Under the pieces are notes generated by a model. That model made no database searches. It saw only the letters and a list, made by a program, of their open reading frames with translations, and had not been told where the DNA came from. The translations under genes were made by a program, and so were the position numbers. A stretch of 5,931 bases of DNA, taken from contig JAJFJX010000424.1 of the NCBI GenBank assembly GCA_021773655.1, positions 1 to 5,931 on the forward strand. Reading direction: 5' to 3'. Source of the stretch: Panacagrimonas sp. (lineage in GTDB: Bacteria > Pseudomonadota > Gammaproteobacteria > Nevskiales > Nevskiaceae). Of this stretch, positions 1 to 5,575 are shown piece by piece; position 1 is the stretch's first letter, and every line of letters starts with the position of its first letter.

Positions 1-493
1 CGGTCAGCGAGCCGCCGCCGATGCCGATCAGTGCCGACAGCAGCCCGATCAGGCCGGCTGCCGTTCCGAGTTCTGCCGCGCGCGGGGCGGGCATCCGCGC
101 CAGCGCGCCGAAGCGGTAGTCCAGCGCCATCTGCAGGGCGATCAGCAGGCTGCTGACCCCCACCATCCGCCGCAGCGCCAGGCCCGGCAGGGTGTCGGCA
201 ATGAAGGCGCCGGCCGCCGCGCCCAGCGCCAGCCCCGGGGCAAACCAGCGCATCGTGTCCCAGCGCACGCCGCCGCGACGGTGATGGGTGAGCGTCGAGC
301 TGATCGAGGTCATGGCGATCACCGCCAGCGACGTGCCCAGGGCCACGTGCATGGCAATGTCCGGCGGCACCCCCTGCAACGGCAGCACGATGGCCAGTGC
401 CGGCACCATGATCATGCCGCCGCCGATGCCGAACAGGCCCGCGAGCAGGCCGGACACGGCGCCGGTGGCGGCGAAGATGAGGAACAAATCCAT
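1..493 (-). CDS. TauE/SafE family membrane permease, N-terminal part (runs off left edge)
   Basis: This is an integral inner-membrane protein of the TauE/SafE (DUF81) family, whose members are proposed to export sulfite or other small organosulfur/organic anions; the substrate cannot be told from sequence. In the window 164 residues are visible, beginning MDLFLIFAATGAVSG and then the family hallmark LAGLFGIGGGMIMVP (residues about 17-31). A second copy of the glycine motif, LIGIGGG, lies at the very edge of the window, as expected from the internal duplication of the family. Several hydrophobic segments are separated by a short basic loop (THHRRGG). Full members are about 250-270 residues, so roughly the last third is missing. 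The start at 493 puts the first helix at the N-terminus as usual for the family. An in-frame ATG at 545-547 would add 18 mostly polar residues, and neither start has a good ribosome binding site. It is divergent from slt. Confidence 0.85.
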   Translation of the reverse strand, partial: MDLFLIFAATGAVSGLLAGLFGIGGGMIMVPALAIVLPLQGVPPDIAMHVALGTSLAVIAMTSISSTLTHHRRGGVRWDTMRWFAPGLALGAAAGAFIADTLPGLALRRMVGVSSLLIALQMALDYRFGALARMPAPRAAELGTAAGLIGLLSALIGIGGGSLT

Positions 494-583
494 GCGCGCA
501 AAGGTCCGCAGCCGTGCCTGCAACACCCGCTGCAGGTCGCGGTTCATACAATGGGGCCGCGCATCCTACGCAATCTCTCCGTC

Positions 584-2587
584 ATGCTTCGAATCGCCCT
601 GTTCCTGATCGCCTGTCTGCCGCTGACCGCGCCGGCGGCCGCCACCGATCCGCTGGTCGGGGTCCGGGCCGCCTTCGTGCAGGCGCTGGAGGCGGTGCCG
701 CGCGGCGCCACCACCGAGCCCGATCCACAGGCCCTGCAGGACTACCCGCTGTATCCCTACCTGCTCGCCGAGCGCCTGCAATGGCAGCTCGGGCGCCTGC
801 CGGCGGACGCGGTGGACACCACGGTCGAAGCGCAGGCGGCTGCGTTCCTGCGCCAGTACGGCGACGCCCCGTGGACCCGGCGCCTGCGCACCGCGTGGCT
901 GCGCATGCTTGCCGGGCGTGGCGACTGGCCGCGTTTCCAGGCCCAGTACCTGGAGCCCCGTGCCGACACCTCGCTGCGCTGTCACGCCCTGCGTGCGCGC
1001 ATCGATCAGCGCGCCGGGATCGACCCTTCCAGCGCCGACGCGCCCCATGCCGATCTGGTGGCCGAGGCGCTGGCCATGTGGCGCACCGGATCGAGCCTGC
1101 CGGAGTCATGCACCCCCGTGATCAAATGGCTGCGTGACAGCGGCGCGCTGGATCTCGAAGCGCGTGCTGCGCGCCTGCGCCTGGCGCTGGAGGCCGTTGA
1201 TCCGGGCCTGTCGCGTTACCTCATCAAGCTGTTGCCGGAGGACCAGCGCGCTTATTACCAGCTTTGGATCGACGTGCTGTCCAGCCCGGCTGCGCACCTG
1301 GACCGCGCATTCGCCGCGCAGCTCGAACCGCGAGCCATCTACGACGCCTTTGCGCGCCTGGCACGCAGTGACCCCGACAGCGCCGACGCCATCGTGCGGC
1401 GCTTCGAGGCCGCCTGTCGCAAGGGCTGCTACCTGCAATCACCGGCCAGCCCCGGCGAGCTGCGTCGCGAGATCGCCCTCAATCAGTCGTGGAGCCGCCT
1501 GCCGCAGACCGTCGACACCTTCCGCCAGGTGCCGGTCGAGGCGCTCGACGAGCGCGGCCACGAATGGCGCGTGCGCGCCGCGTTGTGGGCCGGCGAGTGG
1601 GAACTGGCGGCCCGGTGGATCGCACAGATGCCGGCGCAGCTGGCGACCGAACCGCGCTGGCGCTACTGGAGCGCGCGCTGCGCCGACAAGCTCGGTCGCA
1701 ACGCCGTCGCCCGGGCCGGCTACGAACCGCTGGCGCTGGAGAACGGCTACTACGCCGTGCTGGCCTCCGAGCGCCTCGACCGCGCCCACGCCCCGCGCCA
1801 GCCCCGGCGACCTGGCGACCCGGCTGCGCGGGCGCGCCTGGCGATGCAGCCGGGATTCATCCGCACTCGCGAGGCCTGGCTGATCGAACAGAGCGCCTGG
1901 GCGCGCAGCGAGTGGAACGAGGCCACCGCCGACCTCGACGCCGTCCACCTGCTGGAAGCCGCGCGCCTGGCCTCGGACTGGGGCTGGCACCTGATGGCGG
2001 TGGCCACCGCCACCCGCGCCGAGGTGTTCGACGACTTCGACCTGCTCTACCCGCGCCCGGAGACCTATCGCAACGATCTGGTCGAGTCCGCGCGGGCCGT
2101 GGACCTGCCGCCGGAGTGGGTGTGGAGCGTGATGCGCCAGGAAAGCCTGTACGAGCCGCGCGCGCGCTCGGCGGCCAACGCTCGCGGCCTGCTGCAACTG
2201 CTGCCGGCCACGGCGCGCAACGTGGCCCGCCGCCACGGCCTGGCAACGCCGTCGATCGAGGACCTGTTCGACCCGCCGACCAACCTGCGCCTGGGCACGG
2301 CCTACATGCGCGAGCAGTACGAGCGCTTCGGCGCCCGCTTCGTGCTGGTGCTGGGTGCCTACAACGCCGGGCCCAACGCGGTGTTGCGCTGGTTGCCCGA
2401 GGCCCCGATGGACGCCGATGTGTGGATCGAGAACGTGCCGTACAACGAAACCCGCACCTATATCCAGCGCATCGTCTGGAACAGCACCGTGTTCGGCTGG
2501 AAGGCCGGCGGCGAGCCGCAACGCATCACCCCGCTGCTGACGCCGATCCCGCCAGCCACCGGAACCATGGCCGCCGCAGCGCCGTGA
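584..2587 (+). CDS. slt: Soluble lytic murein transglycosylase (Slt70 type)
   Basis: This periplasmic enzyme cleaves the MurNAc-GlcNAc bond of peptidoglycan, releasing 1,6-anhydro-muropeptides. The 667-residue product is close to the 645-residue E. coli Slt70. In order: a signal peptide (MLRIALFLIACLPLTAPAAA, probable cleavage after A20), a long helical region (about 30-480) like the ring-shaped U and L domains, with the typical segment RWRYWSARCADKLGRNAVA, and a C-terminal SLT domain. There the catalytic Glu is E520 in VMRQESLYEPRARS, followed at the usual distance by GLLQLLPAT (535-543; usually GLMQLMPAT), AYNAGP (592-597) and ENVPYNETRTY (616-626). ATG 584 is chosen because it starts directly at the signal peptide. 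ATG 551 is in frame and gives 11 more residues. Neither has a strong Shine-Dalgarno sequence. L8-I9-A10-C11 resembles a lipobox, but Slt70 relatives are soluble. cca follows on the same strand after 67 bp. Confidence 0.95.
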   Translation: MLRIALFLIACLPLTAPAAATDPLVGVRAAFVQALEAVPRGATTEPDPQALQDYPLYPYLLAERLQWQLGRLPADAVDTTVEAQAAAFLRQYGDAPWTRRLRTAWLRMLAGRGDWPRFQAQYLEPRADTSLRCHALRARIDQRAGIDPSSADAPHADLVAEALAMWRTGSSLPESCTPVIKWLRDSGALDLEARAARLRLALEAVDPGLSRYLIKLLPEDQRAYYQLWIDVLSSPAAHLDRAFAAQLEPRAIYDAFARLARSDPDSADAIVRRFEAACRKGCYLQSPASPGELRREIALNQSWSRLPQTVDTFRQVPVEALDERGHEWRVRAALWAGEWELAARWIAQMPAQLATEPRWRYWSARCADKLGRNAVARAGYEPLALENGYYAVLASERLDRAHAPRQPRRPGDPAARARLAMQPGFIRTREAWLIEQSAWARSEWNEATADLDAVHLLEAARLASDWGWHLMAVATATRAEVFDDFDLLYPRPETYRNDLVESARAVDLPPEWVWSVMRQESLYEPRARSAANARGLLQLLPATARNVARRHGLATPSIEDLFDPPTNLRLGTAYMREQYERFGARFVLVLGAYNAGPNAVLRWLPEAPMDADVWIENVPYNETRTYIQRIVWNSTVFGWKAGGEPQRITPLLTPIPPATGTMAAAAP

Positions 2588-2595
2588 AGACAGCT

Positions 2596-2625
2596 GCGAG
2601 GGCAAAGGACGCGAGGGCAAGGGAC
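2596..2625 (+). repeat. 15-bp tandem direct repeat between slt and cca
   Basis: Two head-to-tail copies of GCGAGGGCAA(A/G)GGAC lie at 2596-2610 and 2611-2625, differing at one base. Each copy contains purine-rich GAGGG and AAGGGA/AAAGGA stretches resembling a Shine-Dalgarno sequence. The second copy sits just before the ATG at 2628, nine codons upstream of the conserved cca start. A local slippage duplication is the simplest explanation; whether it has a role in cca translation is inference. Confidence 0.7.
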
Positions 2626-2654
2626 GCATGCGCCGCACGCGTTGCATCGCGACC

Positions 2655-3902
2655 ATGAAGCGGTATCTCGTGGGTGGCGCGGTGCGCGACCGCCTGCTCG
2701 GCCTGCCGGTGGCCGAACAGGACTGGGTGGTGGTGGGCGCCACACCCGAATCCATGATCGCGCAAGGCTACCGGCCGGTCGGCCGGGACTTCCCGGTGTT
2801 CCTGCACCCCGACACCCACGAAGAACACGCGCTGGCGCGCACCGAGCGCAAATCCGGGCATGGCTATCACGGCTTCACCTTCCACACCGGACCGGAGGTG
2901 ACGCTGGAGGACGACCTGTGGCGGCGCGACCTGACCGTCAACGCCATCGCCGAGGACGAACACGGCACGCTGATCGATCCTCACGGCGGCCGCCAGGACC
3001 TGGACGCGCGCCTGCTGCGTCACGTCTCCGATGCGTTCGCCGAGGACCCGCTGCGGGTGTTGCGCGTGGCGCGATTTGCAGCGCGCCTTGCCCCGCTCGG
3101 GTTCACCATCGCGCCGCAGACCATGGACCTGATGCGGCAGATGGTGGCCGCAGACGAGGTCGACCACCTGACGCCCGAGCGGGTGTGGAAGGAAACCGAA
3201 CGCGCCCTGATGGAAACCGGGCGCGCCGGCCTGCCGTCACCGGCCTGGCCGCGGGTCTACTTTGAAGTGTTGCGCCAATGCGGCGCACTGGCGCGCGTGA
3301 TGCCCGAGCTGGCCGCGCTGCACGGCGTGCCGCAGCGGGCCGAGCACCACCCCGAGATCGACACCCTGGTCCACACCCTGATGTGCGTGGACGTTGCCGT
3401 ACGCGACGGACTCGGGCTGGAGGTGCGCGTGGCGGCCCTGCTGCACGACCTGGGCAAGGGCACCACTGCTCGCGCGCAATGGCCGCGACACATTGCGCAC
3501 GAACAACGCGGGCTGCCGCTGGTGCGGCGCTTCTGCGAGCGCCTGCGCGTGCCGGCCGCCGCACGCGACCTGGCGCTGACGGTCACGCGCGAGCACCTGC
3601 TGGTGCACCGCGTGACCGAGTTGCGCGCCCCCACCCTGCTCGAACTGATGGAACGCCTGGACGCCTTTCGCCGCCCCGACCGCTTCGAACTTGCACTGCA
3701 GGCCTGCGAGTGCGACGCCCGCGGGCGCCTGGGCCTGCAGGACCGTGACTACCCGCAGGCCGACTGGCTGCGCAGGGCGCGACAGGCCGCGCAGGTCCGG
3801 AATGCCGAAGTGCTGGATGCCGGCTTCAGCGGCGCGGAAGTGGGTCGCGAGATTCGGCGACGGCGCCTGCTCCAGCTCGACGCCTATCGTCGCGCGGGCT
3901 GA
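2655..3902 (+). CDS. cca: Multifunctional CCA-adding tRNA nucleotidyltransferase with HD domain
   Basis: This cytoplasmic enzyme adds or repairs the 3'-terminal CCA of tRNA from CTP and ATP without a nucleic-acid template. The 415-residue protein is collinear with E. coli Cca (412). It opens with the class II nucleotidyltransferase motif YLVGGAVRDRLLG (4-16), then the metal-binding pair, here E21 and D23 in EQDWVVVG (E. coli has D21 and D23). RRDLTVNA (90-97) and the nucleotide-selecting EDxxR motif (E130, D131, R134 in EDPLRVLRVARF) follow. The HD domain has HPEIDTLVHTLM (232-243) and LLHDLGKG (262-269; H264-D265); in E. coli this domain gives 2',3'-cyclic phosphodiesterase and phosphatase activities. 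The start is chosen because MK-x-YLVGG is the conserved N-terminus. ATG 2628 is in frame, adds nine residues and has a better purine-rich leader. A six-residue insertion relative to E. coli lies near 190-196. It probably shares a transcript with slt. Confidence 0.96.
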   Translation: MKRYLVGGAVRDRLLGLPVAEQDWVVVGATPESMIAQGYRPVGRDFPVFLHPDTHEEHALARTERKSGHGYHGFTFHTGPEVTLEDDLWRRDLTVNAIAEDEHGTLIDPHGGRQDLDARLLRHVSDAFAEDPLRVLRVARFAARLAPLGFTIAPQTMDLMRQMVAADEVDHLTPERVWKETERALMETGRAGLPSPAWPRVYFEVLRQCGALARVMPELAALHGVPQRAEHHPEIDTLVHTLMCVDVAVRDGLGLEVRVAALLHDLGKGTTARAQWPRHIAHEQRGLPLVRRFCERLRVPAAARDLALTVTREHLLVHRVTELRAPTLLELMERLDAFRRPDRFELALQACECDARGRLGLQDRDYPQADWLRRARQAAQVRNAEVLDAGFSGAEVGREIRRRRLLQLDAYRRAG

Positions 3903-3941
3903 GGCACAAAGCCGGGTGGCAGCGCCCCATGGCGGGGCATC

Positions 3942-3973
3942 AAAAGCCCCGCACCCGGGGCGCGGATGCGGGG
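3942..3973 (-). terminator. Intrinsic terminator of the glycine-rich protein gene
   Basis: Read on the minus strand, the arms CCCCGCA (3973-3967) and TGCGGGG (3953-3947) form a 7-bp perfect stem around a 13-base loop. It is followed by C and TTTT (3945-3942), the usual shape of a rho-independent terminator. It begins 26 bases past the stop codon of the glycine-rich gene. In the plus direction the same hairpin would end cca transcripts but lacks a T tract, so any effect there would be weaker. Confidence 0.65.
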
Positions 3974-3998
3974 TTGGGCGTGCCCGAAAGCGCCTCGG

Positions 3999-4334
3999 TC
4001 AGTCGTTGACGCCGATGTCGACCACCGCGTCCAGCAGATCCGCCGTCAGGACCCCTCCGACCAGACCGCGCAACGTGCCGCCGGCACCGCCGGCACCACC
4101 CAGGCCGATGCCACCGACGCCCCGGAGGAGCGGAACAAGCGGAAGCTGACGAACGCCGCCCAGGGCGCCGCCAACGATTCCGCTGACACCCCCCAGACCA
4201 CCACCGACGGTGGTGAGCAGACCCCCGAGGTGCAGGCCCACACCGGCACCGGCGCCGGCACCCAAGGGGGCGGCATGGACCGCACCCGCAGCCGTGAACA
4301 GGGTGGCTGCAACCAGAAGCGACAACTTTTTCAT
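3999..4334 (-). CDS. Small exported glycine-rich protein, unknown function
   Basis: I do not recognise a family. The 111-residue product begins with a clear Sec signal peptide, MKKLSLLVAATLFTAAGAVHA, with likely cleavage after A21, so it should leave the cytoplasm. The mature 90 residues hold 31 glycines, many as GG pairs spaced 3-5 residues apart (LGGVSGIVGGALGGV; GVGGIGLGGAGGAGG). A short less glycine-rich link (RQLPLVPLLR) separates the two blocks, and the acidic tail is ADLLDAVVDIGVND. By my reading the mature part has no aromatic residue, cysteine, methionine, lysine or glutamate. Such glycine-zipper composition can insert in membranes or self-assemble, but this is inference only. The start is fixed by GGAG six bases upstream and by the signal peptide; the in-frame ATG at 4364 would only add ten residues before it. 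It is a single-gene unit with its own terminator, convergent with cca. Confidence 0.75.
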   Translation of the reverse strand: MKKLSLLVAATLFTAAGAVHAAPLGAGAGAGVGLHLGGLLTTVGGGLGGVSGIVGGALGGVRQLPLVPLLRGVGGIGLGGAGGAGGTLRGLVGGVLTADLLDAVVDIGVND

Positions 4335-4340
4335 TTGGAT

Positions 4341-4344
4341 CTCC
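4341..4344 (-). promoter_or_regulatory. Ribosome binding site of the glycine-rich gene
   Basis: On the minus strand AGCGGAG precedes the ATG at 4334, with GGAG six bases from the start codon. This decides the start against the in-frame ATG at 4364, which has no comparable leader. Confidence 0.7.
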
Positions 4345-4647
4345 GCTGAGAAGGTTGGAAGCAAGGCCCCCGGGTCGCTCCTGCAGACGGGACGCAGATT
4401 TCCTGCCGATGCGCCCGGTCACGAACCCTGGAATCCTGCGGGCCGACCGGACGATTACGCTAGGCCCGTTACCCGACAACATCCTAACAGCGTCAGGTAT
4501 CAGATTTGTTGCCGGACTTGGTCGAAATGAGCCGGGCGAAAATTCGGAGATACCCGACTTTCCTGGGCTGATTGTCGGGGCAGGAGAGGCACCAGATGTC
4601 GACCCAAGCCGGAGTCTCCCGGACCGAACGGGCGACCACCGGACGTG
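4345..4647. other. Stretch without a recognisable gene
   Basis: About 300 bases between the glycine-rich gene and the possible terminator of the acyl-CoA operon. Reading frames here on either strand show no family motif, ribosome binding site or coding-like codon choice, and the composition is less GC-rich than in the genes. It probably contains the promoter of the minus-strand glycine-rich gene. The best I see is a TTGTCG/TAATCG-like pair on the minus strand around 4455-4482, too weak to call. The heptamer ACCCGAC occurs twice (near 4471 and 4552) and CCGGAC four times; neither is clearly above chance in such GC-rich DNA. Confidence 0.5.
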
Positions 4648-4675
4648 AAAACCCCCCAGGGAATACGGGGTGGGG
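4648..4675 (-). terminator. Possible intrinsic terminator of the acyl-CoA operon
   Basis: On the minus strand CCCC (4670-4667) can pair with the GGGG part of a G6 run (4657-4652) around a nine-base loop, extendable with a bulged A (4671) and two more C-G pairs, followed directly by TTTT (4651-4648). It lies shortly after the last minus-strand reading frame ends at 4686. The stem is short, so this is a tentative call. Confidence 0.4.
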
Positions 4676-4685
4676 TGGTCTGCCG

Positions 4686-4984
4686 TCAAACTCTTCGCGC
4701 CTGTGCCGCCGATCCCCCCGACGCCCACGCCCTCAAACACGCAGCTGCGCACCTCGGTGCCCGGCAGGCCCTTGAGCACACCGCCGGCACCGGCGCCGGC
4801 GTCGCATCCAGGGTAGGCATGGCGTGGCCCGGCATCTTGCCCGGGTCCGGCAGTTCGCCGGTGGTGCCCGGTCCGTCCAGACTGGCGGTGTCGACCAGGC
4901 TGTCGAGGCGCCGCCGATGCGCTGGGAAACCTGCTTCAGTTCTGGCTTGCTGTTCGGCTTGGGTCGCAATTGCGGGTGGCTCAC
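4686..4984 (-). pseudogene. Frameshifted unrecognised reading frame at the end of the acyl-CoA operon
   Basis: No single frame looks right here, but coding-like codons continue across three frames on the minus strand. A GTG at 4984 overlaps the thioesterase stop (GTGA) and starts SHPQLRPKPNSKPELKQVSQ. The frame then appears to switch near 4907-4914 to RLDSLVDTASLDGPGTTGEL and PDPGKMPGHAMPTLDA, and near 4799-4806 to GAGAGGVLKGLPGTEVRSCV and FEGVGVGG. A C6 run on the plus strand (4714-4719) could return it to the frame that stops at 4686. Each of the first two switches would be repaired by one added base. The result would be an unfamiliar protein of about 95-100 residues, rich in proline, then glycine. 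It may be a decaying gene or a real gene with assembly indels; chance cannot be excluded. Confidence 0.35.
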
Positions 4985-5157
4985 TGGCGCGGCCAGAACA
5001 CGCGCCAGATGCCCTTGGCAGTGGCGCAGACCTCGCCACGCGAATTGAGCAGCTCGCTCTCGGCAGAGGCCGTGCCGCGGCCGGCGCGCTACACCCGGCC
5101 GATGGCCCGGAACGACTCGCGCTGGGCCGCCGCCGGGAGGCTCCTGTTCAAGAAAAT
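4981..5157 (-). pseudogene. Remnant of a PaaI/4HBT-like acyl-CoA thioesterase (C-terminal part, amber stop)
   Basis: Directly behind the DUF35 gene, one minus-strand frame reads IFLNRSLPAAAQ, RESFRAIGRV, then a TAG stop at 5089-5091, then RAGRGTASAESELLNSRGEV and CATAKGIWRVFWPRQ before a TGA at 4981. This matches the last strands of hotdog-fold thioesterases of the PaaI/4HBT kind, whose usual pattern is G-R-V-V-R-A-G-R ... A-x-A-E-x-E-L ... G-x-x-x-A-x-A-x-G. The TAG sits inside that GRV-x-RAGR motif. About 58 residues remain of a normal 130-170, and the N-terminal half with the usual active-site region is absent, because the DUF35 stop codon lies at the junction. This looks like a deletion plus a nonsense mutation. 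Such enzymes hydrolyse acyl-CoA, fitting the operon. The family call rests on motif resemblance by eye. Confidence 0.55.
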
Positions 5158-5158
5158 T

Positions 5159-5575
5159 TCAGGCGGGTTCGAACTGCGGGATCTTGAAGCCGTCGCCGCG
5201 GGTCTCGAAGCAGACCTTGACCTTCATCCCGATGCGCACGGATTCCGGATCGCAGTTGAGGACGTTGCTCATCATCTGCGGACCTTCGTCGAGCTGGATG
5301 ATGGCCATCACGAAGGGGCAGTCGGCCTTGAACGCCGCATACGGCGGCTGGTACACGACGGTGTAGCTGAACACCGTGCCCAGCCCGCTGGCCTTTTCCC
5401 AGATCGGGTCGGGCGAGAAGTCGAAGGGGCTCCAGCAGCGCGCGTACATGAAGGGTTTGCCGGTGCCGCGGCAGCGCTGAATCATCAGCTCGCCGCGCTG
5501 CGCGCCGTCCCAGTAGGGTTTGCTGTGCGCGTTGATTTCGGGGACGGGTTTGGAGTTGACGGCGGGGTTGCTCAT
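5159..5575 (-). CDS. DUF35 OB-fold protein, partner of acyl-CoA thiolase
   Basis: A 138-residue DUF35 protein. Family members bind the CoA ester jointly with a thiolase-like partner: ChsH2 with Ltp2 in steroid side-chain breakdown, and the archaeal thiolase/HMG-CoA synthase bridge. The N-terminal helix motif PYWDGAQRGELMIQRC (20-35) leads to a rubredoxin-like ribbon, then the OB fold with GLGTVFSYTVVYQPP, CPFVMAIIQLDEGPQMMSNV, CDPESVRIGMKVKVCFE and a closing IPQFEP. The ribbon normally has two CxxC pairs; here they read C35-R-G-T38 and C47-W-S-P50, so only one cysteine of each pair remains and zinc binding is doubtful. The ATG overlaps the thiolase stop (ATGA), and GGGAG lies six bases upstream, so start and translational coupling are well supported. 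It probably works as a complex with that thiolase. Confidence 0.9.
   Translation of the reverse strand: MSNPAVNSKPVPEINAHSKPYWDGAQRGELMIQRCRGTGKPFMYARCWSPFDFSPDPIWEKASGLGTVFSYTVVYQPPYAAFKADCPFVMAIIQLDEGPQMMSNVLNCDPESVRIGMKVKVCFETRGDGFKIPQFEPA

Noticed and set aside
524..552. Sigma-70 promoter with TACAAT as -10 for slt
   Set aside because: No acceptable -35 hexamer is found 16-18 bases upstream (CACCCG at 17), so a single hexamer is not enough to list it.
281..583. Upstream extension of the slt frame to an ATG at 281
   Set aside because: It runs antisense through the permease gene, reads as low-complexity His/Arg/Gln-rich protein, and would bury the signal peptide.
1489..2658. Plus-strand frame of 389 codons overlapping slt
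   Set aside because: It is a shifted reading of slt with Arg/Ala/Gly-rich composition and no motif, while the slt frame is conserved throughout.
1439..2755. Long minus-strand frame of 438 codons opposite slt
   Set aside because: It is antisense to conserved Slt motifs, Arg/Gly/Ala-rich, and matches no family. Such mirror frames are expected in DNA with very high third-position GC.
3940..4779. Minus-strand frame of 279 codons
   Set aside because: It crosses two likely terminators and overlaps the glycine-rich gene with its ribosome binding site and signal peptide. Only its first ~35 codons look coding, and they are treated as part of the frameshifted gene.
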